A stretch of DNA of 40,209 nucleotides, taken from Deltaproteobacteria bacterium (GTDB lineage: Bacteria; Myxococcota_A; Polyangia; Haliangiales; SHYZ01). This document shows positions 26,701 to 34,336 of the stretch, in pieces (the first letter of the stretch is position 1; each line of letters begins with the position of its first letter). The notes beneath the pieces are model-generated. The model had not been told where the DNA came from. It was given only the letters and a program-made list of their open reading frames with translations, and made no database searches. The translations under genes and the position numbers were made by a program. The stretch spans positions 1-40,209 of the forward strand of contig JACQUZ010000133.1 of assembly GCA_016210055.1 (NCBI GenBank). Reading direction: 5' to 3'.

Positions 26701-27378
26701 GAAGGACATCCAAGGCCTTAAGGCTGGGTCTCCTCGCCGCATCATGAGCCACTTCTCGAGGGTCACCAGGAAGAACGCGACGAGCTTGCGATCCTCTAGC
26801 TCGCCTGCATCCTCGCCGAGCTTTTGCCGCAGCGATGCCACGGCATCCGGGCGCGCGTCCGCCTTCTTGAGCTCCGCCTCGAGATCCATGAGCTCGCAGG
26901 CCACCAGGGCAATCTCGAGCTCGTCATCGAGATTCCTGGCCCCGACGGCGCGCAGCATCCGCCGCGCTATTCTATCCAGGCATTCGTCGTGAGGAATGCG
27001 GCCATGCTTGAGCGCACGTCGCTTCACGAGCTGATCTTTCATGCGGAAGATCGGCGACACGTTCCCGGCGTGGGAAATCGCCTTCGCACGGTCGCTGCTT
27101 GCGCCGAAGAGGTGGGCCACAAACCCACTAACAAAAGGGGCAACTTCCAAAAGGACGTCGGAAATTTCCTGGGGTGCCATGCCCACTCCCTGGCAGGCCC
27201 GGTACCTGGCAAGTCGCGTGGCGGCCTCGGGGGCGGCCTTCGCAAGCTCCGTGAGGAAGACTTCGTGGAGCCTGGCGAGCCCTTCGTGCGCTTGCAGGTC
27301 CCCCCAGGTAAAGCCTGGGACCTGGAGATGGAGCTCGTGCTGTGGAAGGGAGGTTGGCGGAGAATTCATGGCGCGCAT
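23791..27378 (-). CDS. Large FAD/Fe-S oxidoreductase: GltD-like plus PyrK-like fusion
   Basis: A 1195-residue cytosolic flavoprotein. The N-terminal 270 residues are helical and unrecognised. Near 279 starts a Cys-rich segment (YCLYCHGRDKDSC, later CNDCMKACVFQKQ) like the Fe-S region before GltD-type reductases. Dinucleotide folds follow: VVGLGPAGYTLAHHLL (about 416) and VVGGGLTAIDTATELR (about 584). From about 870 a ferredoxin-reductase domain like dihydroorotate dehydrogenase electron-transfer subunit PyrK appears (FCPGQFYRLQNF, LLAGGGLGNAVLFSI), ending in a cysteine cluster (CMMKEVCAQC with a later CFNQDQ). This resembles NADPH:ferredoxin-type systems such as NfnAB joined in one chain, so it may couple NAD(P)H and ferredoxin. 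The partner and substrate are unknown. No strong ribosome binding site precedes the ATG. Confidence 0.82.
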   Translation of the reverse strand: MRAMNSPPTSLPQHELHLQVPGFTWGDLQAHEGLARLHEVFLTELAKAAPEAATRLARYRACQGVGMAPQEISDVLLEVAPFVSGFVAHLFGASSDRAKAISHAGNVSPIFRMKDQLVKRRALKHGRIPHDECLDRIARRMLRAVGARNLDDELEIALVACELMDLEAELKKADARPDAVASLRQKLGEDAGELEDRKLVAFFLVTLEKWLMMRRGDPALRPWMSFRQPRPLHFERLVEIRRTRPDLPELLEGPPEHRRNRDGFALTDRRGSVLEVQNEVDYCLYCHGRDKDSCSKGLRDKDGNVKANPLGVALHGCPLGEKISEAHLLTKGGDSIAALAVIAVDNPMAPGTGHRICNDCMKACVFQKQDPVNIPMVETGILTDVLSLPWGFEIYGLLTRWNPLNVRRPYPLPYHGKNVLVVGLGPAGYTLAHHLLNEGFGVVGVDGLKLEPLPLELLSRPIRDIRNHFDDLEERKLLGFGGVSEYGITVRWDKNFLFVVYLTLARREKVRFHGGVRFGGTLTLQDAWDLGFHHVAIAAGAGKPTIIDLENNLIRGIRKASDFLMALQLTGAFKKNTLVNLQVRLPALVVGGGLTAIDTATELRAYYVVQVEKILSRFERLVAEEGEAKVRSRYDREENEILDEFLRHGRAIRAEKSKALAEGREPNLHHLIDSWGGVTLVYRKRLEDSPAYRLNHEEVEKCLEEGVRFLENLLPKAANPDEHGALKSLTLARPSGELVELPVRTLCVAAGTAPNTTYEREYPGTFQLDEKGFFLPHRAIVDGNGKVRVERGEGFFTSYLDDAGHTVSYYGDNHPKYAGSVVKAMASAKHGYLHVKGIFERDIEAALVDRASAPAREASWQELVTRLEDQVRAVVVAVNRLTPNIVEVVVRAPLAAKKFCPGQFYRLQNFESDALEVDGTPLVMEGLALTGAWTDPERGLLSLIVLEMGGSSRLCAALRKGEPVLVMGPTGTPTEIPRGETVLLAGGGLGNAVLFSIAKALRAVGCTVVYFAGYKQPSDVFKREEIEASTHQVIWASDVGPLIEARRPQDRSIVGNIVAAMVAYARGELGAPLVKLSTVDRIIAIGSDRMMAAVASARHGMLAPYLKREHVGIGSINSPMQCMMKEVCAQCLQKHVDPTTGKTDVIFSCFNQDQHLDRVDWKNLNDRLRQNTVQEKLSSLWLDRLLKMNPDVLAV

Positions 27379-27429
27379 CTTTTATATAGAGCCCCGAACA
27401 ATGGGCTACGGGGGCCGGGGAAAGTATTT

Positions 27430-27470
27430 CGCCTGCCACGACCCGCGCAAGGGCCATTTGGGGGCAGGCG
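27430..27470. other. Hairpin between sigma factor stop and oxidoreductase start
   Basis: CGCCTGCC at 27430-27437 pairs perfectly with GGCAGGCG at 27463-27470 around a 25-base loop. It lies just after the sigma-factor stop on the minus strand and could slow or end transcription, but no U-run follows, so a standard intrinsic terminator is not supported. Confidence 0.3.
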
Positions 27471-27478
27471 AGGTGGCG

Positions 27479-28342
27479 TCACGCCGCACGACGCATGGGC
27501 TCCAAGGCGCGCCGGAGCTTCCCCTTGACCCGTTCCTCAAGCTGCCGGACGCGCTCGCGGGAAAGACCGAGCCGGCGCCCTAGCTCGGCGAGCGTGGCTT
27601 CGTCCCCTGCAGCCCGAAGCAGGCGGGTCTCCACGATGAGCCGCTCTCTGTCATCTAGAACTCTCCAAATCCTTGTGATGGCTTGTCTCACGAGCGCATC
27701 CCGCTGTGCGTTGGCGGTTCGCTGTTCCAGGTCAACTTCTTGGTCAGCAAGCATGTCGAGGAGCGTCGTGTTGCTGTCCCGATGGAAAGCGGAGTCGAGC
27801 GACGTGTCGTGACCCGAAAGCCGATGGGACCAGAGCCGCACCCTTTCTTCGGTGGTGTCGAATTTCTCGGCCAGGGTCGCGTCAATCGACGACTCATCCC
27901 CCCCGAGCTCCATGGTCAGCCTGGCGCGTTCTCGCTTGAGCCGAAAGAACATCTTTGACTGCAACGGTCCGGTGCCGCCGTTCACGATGCTCCACTGGCG
28001 CAGGACGTGAGCGAGGATATAGGCCCGAATCCAGTACGATGCGTACGTGATGAACCGCAGGTTGCGGGACGGCTCGAACCTGCGCACGGCCTCGAGGAGC
28101 CCGATATTTCCCTCCTCCACGAGATCGGCCAGGCGAATTCCGTAGCCCCGAAATTGTCGCGCGATGGTGACGACCTGCCGCAAGTGGCACTGGACCAGGA
28201 GATCGCCCGCCTTCTTGTCCCCGCGCGTGCGATATCGGCGAGCCAGCTCCAGCTCTGTCTTTCGGCCGAGCGTGGGGAACTGCTGAATGCAGCCGAGGTA
28301 CTTCTTGAATCCTATATCGTCCTGCCACTCCGACGGGCCCAT
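27479..28342 (-). CDS. RpoH-type alternative sigma factor
   Basis: A 287-residue sigma-70-family protein. Region 2 is clear (LADLVEEGNIGLLEAVRRFE, then FITYASYWIRAYILAHVLRQ), and region 4.2 ends with a helix-turn-helix (LGLSRERVRQLEERVKGKLR). The segment LQSKMFFRLKRERARL resembles the RpoH box of heat-shock sigma factors. Region 1.1 of primary sigma factors is absent. Myxobacteria carry several RpoH-like paralogues (SigB, SigC and others for stress and development), so I do not assign a symbol. The ATG at 28342 follows GGGGAGG; longer frames to 28462 lack a good site. It is divergent from RNase Y with 70 bases between. Confidence 0.88.
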   Translation of the reverse strand: MGPSEWQDDIGFKKYLGCIQQFPTLGRKTELELARRYRTRGDKKAGDLLVQCHLRQVVTIARQFRGYGIRLADLVEEGNIGLLEAVRRFEPSRNLRFITYASYWIRAYILAHVLRQWSIVNGGTGPLQSKMFFRLKRERARLTMELGGDESSIDATLAEKFDTTEERVRLWSHRLSGHDTSLDSAFHRDSNTTLLDMLADQEVDLEQRTANAQRDALVRQAITRIWRVLDDRERLIVETRLLRAAGDEATLAELGRRLGLSRERVRQLEERVKGKLRRALEPMRRAA

Positions 28343-28412
28343 GAGACCTCCCCAGCGCTTGGATGCCCAGCGTGGCTTGCTTGTGTCGTGCGAATCGCGC
28401 ATTCTCGGGGCG

Positions 28413-29981
28413 ATGACCTGGATTGTGTTGGTCCTTGGGTCGCTTGCGGGAGCAGGAGCCACGGCGGTGGCGATCTATCGCTCGACAACTCGCCGTGCGC
28501 GCGCCCGTCTCGACGCAGCCCGCAGGGAGGCCACAGCCATTCGCATGGCCGCCACGCTCGACGCTGCGGCGCTGACCCGCTCCTGTGAGGTCGAGGCTCG
28601 CGAGCAAGGACTTGAGCTTCGTGCGAGCGCTGAGAAGGAACTTTCCGAGCGCGTGGAGCAGGTGGCTCGTCGAGGAGATCGAGTCTCCAAGCGTGAGCTG
28701 GCGCTCGAACGGGACGACCGAGAGATCGTCCCGCGGCAGGATCTCCTCACCCGCATCGAGCGGGAAGCCCAGTCCAAGGGAGACCGGGCCAAGAACATGC
28801 GGAAGGAAGTCGCCAGTCTCGACACCCAGGTTCTCTCTGCCCTCGAGGGCGCGGCAGGCACTACGGCCGAAGAGCTCAAGCAACAAATGGTCGACGGGTG
28901 GGTTGAGCAGGCCAAGGCCGACGCCGCACAAAAACTGCGGCTCATCGACCAAAACAGCGCCGACCCCGAGCATGGCCGCCTGGCCAAGCGAATCATGGGA
29001 ATCGCCATCCAGCGCTACCAGGGGCATTACCTGACCGAACGCATGCTCTCCATAATTCCCCTGCCTCCAGGCTTCGCCGAGTACCTAACGCAGAACAGCT
29101 CGGCCATGCTCACGGCCATCGAGGAGAGCGCTGGCGTGAAGCTCGAAGTGCACGAGACCGGCGAGAAAGTGCGCATCGAGGGTGCCGACGGGGTGGCGCG
29201 TGAAATAGCGCGCCGCGCCTTGCAAAAGCTCATCAAGGGAACAGCGCCACGCGGGGTGGAGAAGGACCCCAAGCGGTGGGTGGAGCAAATCGGGTCCAAC
29301 CTCGACCGGGAAATCGTGGATCTCGGCAAGAAGGCGTTCGCCGAGCTGGAGATCCCCCGCGCGCACCCAGACATCGTGAAGCTCGTCGGACGCCTGAACT
29401 ACCGCACGAGCTACACGCAGAACCAATGGAAACACGCGCTGGAGGCCGCGTTCCTCGGCGGGATGATGGCATCCGAGCTGGGGCTCGACGTGAAGCTCGC
29501 TCGTCGGGCGACGCTCCTGCACGACATCGGCAAGTCCCTCTCACACGAGATCGACGGGTCCCATGCCGTGATTGGCGCCGAGCATGCGCGTCGGCTGGGC
29601 GAATCCGAAATCGTCGCCAACGCCATCGGCGCTCACCACGCCGATGAACCGCCCGGTTCGGTGTACGCCTGCCTGGTCGCCGCCGCCGACGCCTTGAGCG
29701 GCGCACGCCCCGGAGCGCGTCGCGAGCAAGCCGAAAGCTACTCAACCAGGCTCGAGGACCTGGAGCGAATTGGCGCGGGCTTCCGGGGGGTCGAGCGAGC
29801 GTTTGCCGTCCAGGGCGGGCGCGAAGTGCGCGTGTATGTTAGGCAGGACGAGGTCAGCGACGTCCGTGCCGTCCAACTCTCCAGCGAAATCGCCCGCAAG
29901 ATCTCCGACGAGATGACCTTCCCCGGCCAAATCAAGGTCACCGTGATTCGCCAGATCGAGGCCGTGGAAATCGCGTCCTAG
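28413..29981 (+). CDS. rny: Ribonuclease Y
   Basis: A 522-residue membrane-anchored endoribonuclease that starts mRNA decay. It has an N-terminal transmembrane helix (MTWIVLVLGSLAGAGATAVA), a long charged coiled coil (about 25-200), a KH-like region (EESAGVKLEVHETGEKVRIE) whose GxxG loop is not well preserved, and the HD domain with LLHDIGKSLSHEIDGSHAVI (His-Asp near 370). Length is close to the 520-residue B. subtilis enzyme. The ATG at 28413 is chosen because the longer frame from 28287 would run back across the sigma-factor gene and delay the membrane helix. The C terminus (DEMTFPGQIKVTVIRQIEAV) is typical of the family. Confidence 0.93.
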   Translation: MTWIVLVLGSLAGAGATAVAIYRSTTRRARARLDAARREATAIRMAATLDAAALTRSCEVEAREQGLELRASAEKELSERVEQVARRGDRVSKRELALERDDREIVPRQDLLTRIEREAQSKGDRAKNMRKEVASLDTQVLSALEGAAGTTAEELKQQMVDGWVEQAKADAAQKLRLIDQNSADPEHGRLAKRIMGIAIQRYQGHYLTERMLSIIPLPPGFAEYLTQNSSAMLTAIEESAGVKLEVHETGEKVRIEGADGVAREIARRALQKLIKGTAPRGVEKDPKRWVEQIGSNLDREIVDLGKKAFAELEIPRAHPDIVKLVGRLNYRTSYTQNQWKHALEAAFLGGMMASELGLDVKLARRATLLHDIGKSLSHEIDGSHAVIGAEHARRLGESEIVANAIGAHHADEPPGSVYACLVAAADALSGARPGARREQAESYSTRLEDLERIGAGFRGVERAFAVQGGREVRVYVRQDEVSDVRAVQLSSEIARKISDEMTFPGQIKVTVIRQIEAVEIAS

Positions 29982-30025
29982 CACGCCGTGTCCCCCATCC
30001 CGCCTCCGTGATATGGTCCGGCGCC

Positions 30026-31036
30026 ATGCGCGCAATTGCCCTGTACGAGCATGGTGGCATCGACAAGCTTGTGGCCTGTGAGCTTCCCACTCCAGAACCA
30101 GGGCCCGGCGAAGTCCTGGTTCGCGTCGAAGCGGTGGCTCTCAACCACCTAGACCTATGGGTGCGCAAGGGAATCCCTGGGCTGAAGTTGACCTACCCGC
30201 ACCTGCTCGGCGCTGATATCGCCGGAGAGCTCGTGAGTGACGGCAGCAAGGTCATTGTGAGCCCCGTCCTCTCCTGCATGCGCTGCCGCGACTGCCTGTC
30301 CGGCCGAGACAACCTTTGCAGGCATTTTGGCCTGCTCGGGGAACACCGCTCCGGTGGCTATGCCCAGTACATCGCGGTCCCCGCGTGCAACATCGTCCCA
30401 CGCCCAACCGGGATGTCTGCGGTTGACGCTGCGGCATTGCCCGTCACGGGTCTCACGGCATGGCAGATGCTCGTGAAGAAGGCCAAGGTGCTCCCCGGTG
30501 AAACCGTCCTTGTGATCGCGGCTGGATCAGGCGTGGGGGTTGCCGCCGTTCAGATAGCCAAGCTCCTCGGGGCACGCGTCATCGCCACGGCCACGTCGGA
30601 CGCCAAGCTCGAGCGCGCCCGTGCTCTAGGCGCCGATGAGACGATCAACACCTCGACCCACGATCTCGTCGAGGGAGTCAAGTCCCTCACCGGCAAGCGT
30701 GGAGCTGACGTCATCATTGAGCACGTCGGCAAGGCGCTTTGGTCCCAATGCATCCTTGCGTGCGCGACTGGCGGACGCATCGTGACCTGCGGAGCGACCA
30801 CGGGCTTTGACGCGGTCACTGACCTGCGACACGTGTTTTTCCGGCAGCTTAGCATCCTTGGTTCCACGATGGGCTCCAAGGGGGACCTGTTTGACATCGT
30901 CGAACAAGTGAAGGCTGGGAAGATCCGCCCTGTAATTGACCGTGTCCTCCCGCTTGCGGAAGCCCGCAAGGCCCACGAGCTTCTCGAAGGGAGGCAGCAG
31001 TTCGGGAAGATCGTGCTCGAGGTCCCGCATCCTTAG
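30026..31036 (+). CDS. Zinc-containing MDR oxidoreductase (quinone reductase/ADH-like)
   Basis: A 336-residue NAD(P)-dependent medium-chain dehydrogenase/reductase. The structural zinc loop CMRCRDCLSGRDNLC is present. The usual catalytic-zinc cysteine region instead reads ALNHLDLWVRKG, as in quinone reductase-like members, so catalytic zinc is doubtful. The cofactor domain shows GSGVGVAAVQIAKLLGARVI and later GRIVTCGATTGF. The substrate may be an enone, quinone or alcohol. ATG at 30026 starts MRAIALYEHGG; a GTG at 30008 only adds six residues. It lies 130 bases before the MerR gene on the same strand, and I expect a separate promoter for the ISC operon in that gap. Confidence 0.85.
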   Translation: MRAIALYEHGGIDKLVACELPTPEPGPGEVLVRVEAVALNHLDLWVRKGIPGLKLTYPHLLGADIAGELVSDGSKVIVSPVLSCMRCRDCLSGRDNLCRHFGLLGEHRSGGYAQYIAVPACNIVPRPTGMSAVDAAALPVTGLTAWQMLVKKAKVLPGETVLVIAAGSGVGVAAVQIAKLLGARVIATATSDAKLERARALGADETINTSTHDLVEGVKSLTGKRGADVIIEHVGKALWSQCILACATGGRIVTCGATTGFDAVTDLRHVFFRQLSILGSTMGSKGDLFDIVEQVKAGKIRPVIDRVLPLAEARKAHELLEGRQQFGKIVLEVPHP

Positions 31037-31077
31037 TCGGAACCCAGCCATGCCGCGCAAACCATCCAAGGTTCTGC

Positions 31078-31106
31078 TTGACAGCCCCCAGGCCCCAACG
31101 CATATT
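31078..31106 (+). promoter_or_regulatory. Candidate promoter of the merR-isc operon
   Basis: TTGACA at 31078-31083 is a perfect -35 match, and CATATT at 31101-31106 is a 4-of-6 match to -10 with a 17-base spacer. It lies about 60 bases upstream of the MerR start and just before the inverted repeat at 31118. A second -10-like sequence (TAATAC, 31135-31140) lies inside that repeat, so the true start site is uncertain. Confidence 0.4.
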
Positions 31107-31117
31107 CGTGACTATCA

Positions 31118-31148
31118 AACCCTTACGTGTACGTAATACGTTTGGGTT
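31118..31148 (+). promoter_or_regulatory. Inverted repeat, likely MerR operator ahead of the isc operon
   Basis: The repeat has the form AACCC-TT-ACGT, nine bases, ACGT-TT-GGGTT: 9 of 11 positions in each arm are symmetric, over 31 bases. It lies 19 bases upstream of the MerR start codon. MerR proteins usually bind dyads within an elongated promoter spacer and regulate their own operon, so this is the best candidate operator. Confidence 0.5.
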
Positions 31149-31166
31149 AGGGTTTGGGCGCCGAAC

Positions 31167-31703
31167 ATGAAGTCGAAAGACGATCAACGACTGTTTCGCG
31201 TGGGCGAGCTCGCCAAGGTGGTCGGAAGGACGGTTCGTGCCCTCCATCTTTACGAAGAGCTCGGCCTCCTCAAGCCGGTGTCCCGGTCAGATGGTGGATA
31301 TCGGCTCTATTCGTCCGACGCCATCGGCAGAGTGAACTGGATTTCCAAGCTGCAGGACATGGGGTTTTCGCTCCCTGACATCCAAGGATTTGTCAGGGCC
31401 TGGGAGGGATCAGCGAGTGGACCCGATGGCATGCAGAAGGTGCGCGCGACGTTCGAAGAGAAGTTGCGTGAAACCCGCGAGGCCATCTCGCGGATGAAAT
31501 CGCTTGAGCGTGACCTCGAGGCAAGTCTTTCGTACCTCGAGAGCTGCTCTGCATGCGAACCCACCCACGTTCGGTCCGACTGCGCCTGCTGCCAAAAGGG
31601 TGATCATCGCCCGTCCGCAACCCCGGATCTGGTTGCCGGATTGGCACAGGCGGACAAGGGCTGGGACGTGTCGTTGGAGAGCGTGACGGAAGGAAGTCGA
31701 TAG
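31167..31703 (+). CDS. MerR-family regulator with a Cys cluster, head of the ISC operon
   Basis: A 178-residue DNA-binding protein. The N-terminal MerR helix-turn-helix is clear (FRVGELAKVVGRTVRALHLY, then EELGLLKP, DGGYRLYSSD), followed by a dimerisation coiled coil (about 90-120). The tail carries Cys127-x2-Cys130-x8-Cys139-x-Cys141-Cys142 with His134 inside, spaced differently from the four-Cys [2Fe-2S] site of SoxR. It ends 3 bases before iscS, so it is the first gene of the ISC operon, a place held by the Rrf2-type IscR in many proteobacteria. I infer that it senses Fe-S status or metal through the cysteines and autoregulates via the dyad at 31118. The metal and redox state are not known. 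Confidence 0.82.
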   Translation: MKSKDDQRLFRVGELAKVVGRTVRALHLYEELGLLKPVSRSDGGYRLYSSDAIGRVNWISKLQDMGFSLPDIQGFVRAWEGSASGPDGMQKVRATFEEKLRETREAISRMKSLERDLEASLSYLESCSACEPTHVRSDCACCQKGDHRPSATPDLVAGLAQADKGWDVSLESVTEGSR

Positions 31704-31706
31704 GAC

Positions 31707-32930
31707 ATGGTCGCCAAGCTGCCGATTTTCATGGACAATCATTCGACCACTCCGGTCGATCCGCGCGTGCTCGACGCGATGCTGCCGTTCTTCACGGAGA
31801 AGTTCGGGAACGCGGCGAGCCGCAGCCACGTGTTTGGATGGACGGCGGAAGCAGCCGTAGACGCAGCCCGCGACCAAGTCGCGTCGCTGATTGGAGGGAG
31901 CGGGAAGGAAATCGTCCTCACTTCAGGTGCGACCGAGGCCGACAATCTCGCGATCAAGGGCGTGGCCGGCTTCTACAAGGAAAGAGGCAACCACGTCATC
32001 ACGTCCCAGGCCGAGCACAAGGCCGTCCTCGATTCGTGCAAGCGATTGGAGAAGGAAGGCTTTCGCGTGACCTACCTGCCCGTCGAGAAGGACGGGCGGG
32101 TCTCTCCCGAAAGAATCGTGGCTGCGGTGGACAGCAGCACGATCCTCGTCTCGATCATGCTCGCCAACAACGAGGTCGGCGTGATCAACCCCATCGCCGA
32201 GATCACGAGGGCCGTCAAGGACAAGAAGAAGGACGTCTTGGTCCACACGGACGCGGTGCAAGGGATCGGAAAGGTTCCGTTGCACGTCGAAGAGACCGGG
32301 GTCGACCTGGTGTCCATGTCTGCCCACAAGATGTATGGGCCCAAGGGAATCGGTGCGCTTTGGGTGCGCCGCAAGCCGCGCGTGCGCCTGGATCCGATCA
32401 TTGACGGGGGCGGCCACGAGCGAGGCATGCGTTCAGGGACGCTGAACGTGCCGGGCATCATTGGCTTCGGCGCAGCGTGCGAGGTGGCGGCCAAGGAGAT
32501 GACCGAAGAGGGGACGCGAGTCGTCAAGCTGCGCGACAAGTTGCTTCGCGGGATCTTGTCCCAGCTACCCGAGGTCTACGTGAACGGATCCATGGAGCAT
32601 CGGTTGCCCGGCAACCTGAACTTGTCCTTCGCCTTCGTCGAAGGGGAAGGCCTCATGATGGCCCTCAAGGACGTCGCGGTGTCGTCGGGTTCTGCCTGTA
32701 CCTCGGCTTCACTAGAACCCTCCTATGTCCTCCGCGCAATGGGCGTAGGGGAGGAGCTCGCCCACTCGTCCATTCGATTTGGACTAGGGCGGTTCAACAC
32801 CGAGGAAGAAGTCGATTACGTGATTGACCTGGTGGTCCAAAAGGTGAACAAGCTTCGCGAGATATCCCCTCTTTGGGAGATGTTCAAGGAAGGGATTGAC
32901 CTAAAGAGCGTGCGCTGGGCGGCGCACTAG
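31707..32930 (+). CDS. iscS: Cysteine desulfurase IscS
   Basis: A 407-residue PLP enzyme that takes sulfur from cysteine and passes it as a persulfide to IscU. The opening [20 protein letters not shown] is typical. The PLP lysine is in [15 protein letters not shown] (Lys208), and the mobile catalytic cysteine is in [19 protein letters not shown] (Cys331), nearly identical to E. coli IscS. ATSAEADN-like contacts ([14 protein letters not shown]) are present. It is the second gene in the operon, 3 bases after the MerR gene and 15 before iscU. Confidence 0.97.
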   Translation: MVAKLPIFMDNHSTTPVDPRVLDAMLPFFTEKFGNAASRSHVFGWTAEAAVDAARDQVASLIGGSGKEIVLTSGATEADNLAIKGVAGFYKERGNHVITSQAEHKAVLDSCKRLEKEGFRVTYLPVEKDGRVSPERIVAAVDSSTILVSIMLANNEVGVINPIAEITRAVKDKKKDVLVHTDAVQGIGKVPLHVEETGVDLVSMSAHKMYGPKGIGALWVRRKPRVRLDPIIDGGGHERGMRSGTLNVPGIIGFGAACEVAAKEMTEEGTRVVKLRDKLLRGILSQLPEVYVNGSMEHRLPGNLNLSFAFVEGEGLMMALKDVAVSSGSACTSASLEPSYVLRAMGVGEELAHSSIRFGLGRFNTEEEVDYVIDLVVQKVNKLREISPLWEMFKEGIDLKSVRWAAH

Positions 32931-32945
32931 AGAAGGAAATGGAAG

Positions 32946-33380
32946 ATGCCGTACAGCGACAAGGTGATTGATCACTACGAGAATCCACGCAACGTCGGGA
33001 GTCTCTCCAAAGAGGATCCCGACGTGGGCACGGGGATCGTTGGCGCACCGGCCTGCGGCGACGTGATGAAGCTGCAGATCAAGATTAACGACCAAGGGGT
33101 GATCGAGGATGCCAAGTTCAAGACGTTTGGCTGCGGGTCGGCCATCGCGTCTTCCTCTCTCGTCACCGAGTGGGTCAAGGGCATGAGCATCGATCAGGCG
33201 ATGCAGCTTCGGAACTCGCAGATCGCCGAGGAGCTGAACCTGCCGCCGGTCAAGATTCACTGCTCGGTGCTGGCGGAGGACGCCATCAAGGCCGCCATCG
33301 ATGATTACAAGAAGAAGCAGTCTACCCGCACTCAAGGCTCTTCGGCTGAGCGCCAAGGCCAGGTTGCGGAGGGTCGGTAG
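32946..33380 (+). CDS. iscU: Iron-sulfur scaffold protein IscU
   Basis: A 144-residue scaffold on which [2Fe-2S] and [4Fe-4S] clusters are built. The ligands are all present: GAPACGD (Cys37, Asp39), FGCGSAIAS (Cys63) and [11 protein letters not shown] (His105, Cys106). The HscA-binding motif LPPVK is at 99-103. The last 20 residues form a Gln/Ser/Glu-rich tail beyond the roughly 128-residue E. coli length. It is followed by iscA after 6 bases. Confidence 0.97.
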   Translation: MPYSDKVIDHYENPRNVGSLSKEDPDVGTGIVGAPACGDVMKLQIKINDQGVIEDAKFKTFGCGSAIASSSLVTEWVKGMSIDQAMQLRNSQIAEELNLPPVKIHCSVLAEDAIKAAIDDYKKKQSTRTQGSSAERQGQVAEGR

Positions 33381-33386
33381 GCGAAC

Positions 33387-33716
33387 ATGGCCATCACGGT
33401 GACAGACAAGGCCGCGGCCGAGATCAAGCGGCAGGCCGAAAAGCGGGGAACGCCTGAGGCGGCGTTGCGCGTGGGTATTCGAGGCGGTGGCTGCACCGGC
33501 TTCGCGTACCTGTTCGAATGGGCCGATGGCCCAGAAGGGCGTCACGACAAGGTGATTGAGAAGGACGGCGTTCGGCTGTACGTCGATCCCAAGAGCTTCG
33601 TGTACTTGGATGGAACCGAGCTGGATTTCGTGAGCAGCCTCATGGGGCACGGCTTCAAGTTCCACAACCCCAACGTCAAGGGAAGTTGCGGCTGCGGCGA
33701 ATCGGTGCAGTTCTAG
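33387..33716 (+). CDS. iscA: A-type iron-sulfur carrier IscA
   Basis: A 109-residue A-type carrier with the three conserved cysteines in [13 protein letters not shown] and [11 protein letters not shown]. It accepts clusters or iron and hands them to apo-targets. The internal insert ([20 protein letters not shown]) fits the family. It sits at the normal isc position between iscU and hscB, and differs from the second copy at 20843. Confidence 0.95.
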   Translation: MAITVTDKAAAEIKRQAEKRGTPEAALRVGIRGGGCTGFAYLFEWADGPEGRHDKVIEKDGVRLYVDPKSFVYLDGTELDFVSSLMGHGFKFHNPNVKGSCGCGESVQF

Positions 33717-33733
33717 GAGATTCCAGGTCATCC

Positions 33734-34336
33734 ATGGAGTGCAAGGCGTGCCAGGCGGCCGATGCCGTCAGCCTGCTGTGTGAAGCTTGCGGTGCCGTTC
33801 AGCCACCCCGGCCAGGCTTGGACAAGTTCACGGCCCTTGGCCTGCCTCGCACCCTCGCGCTCGAACCTGCCATGCTCGAGGCCCGTTACCGAGAGCTCTC
33901 ACGAAAGCTTCACCCTGACCGTTTTGTCCGAGCGCCTGCGAATGAGCGCCTGCTGTCCCTTCAGGCGGCCACCACGTTGAACGAAGCCTACCGAACCCTC
34001 CGGTCGCCAAAGGCGCGCGCCGAATATCTCTTGTCTCTCGAGGGAATCGATATTGGCGAGGCCGCTGCCGTCGACAAGGCCTTCCTCATGGAAATCATCG
34101 CTCTCCGCGAGGAGCTCATTTCGGCCAAGGAGGCTGGGGACGAGGCCAAGTGTGATGCCATGGGAGCCGACGTGAGCCGTCGCCGCGATACCGCGCTCGA
34201 TGCGGTTTTTCGAAGTTTTGCGCGCTACGAGGAGACGCGGGAGCGACTGATTTTGGATCAGATCAAGGAACAGCTCATCGCCGTGCGATATTTCCAGCGG
34301 TTCATTGACGAGCACGAAGCGGGTCGGGAAGACTAA
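33734..34336 (+). CDS. hscB: Co-chaperone HscB (Hsc20) with an N-terminal zinc motif
   Basis: A 200-residue J-domain protein that delivers IscU to HscA. The J-domain HPD is in KLHPDRF (residues 60-62). The C-terminal helical IscU-binding domain holds [11 protein letters not shown] and later [12 protein letters not shown]. The first 20 residues carry two CxxC pairs (Cys3/Cys6, Cys16/Cys19), a small zinc site absent from E. coli HscB but typical of human HSC20-type proteins. Start is ATG 33734; reading from 33686 overlaps iscA. Its stop shares one base with the hscA ATG. Confidence 0.93.
   Translation: MECKACQAADAVSLLCEACGAVQPPRPGLDKFTALGLPRTLALEPAMLEARYRELSRKLHPDRFVRAPANERLLSLQAATTLNEAYRTLRSPKARAEYLLSLEGIDIGEAAAVDKAFLMEIIALREELISAKEAGDEAKCDAMGADVSRRRDTALDAVFRSFARYEETRERLILDQIKEQLIAVRYFQRFIDEHEAGRED

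Noticed and set aside
27894..29027. Minus-strand frame over the RNase Y gene
   Set aside because: Out-of-frame shadow of the coiled-coil region; part of it overlaps the sigma-factor gene.
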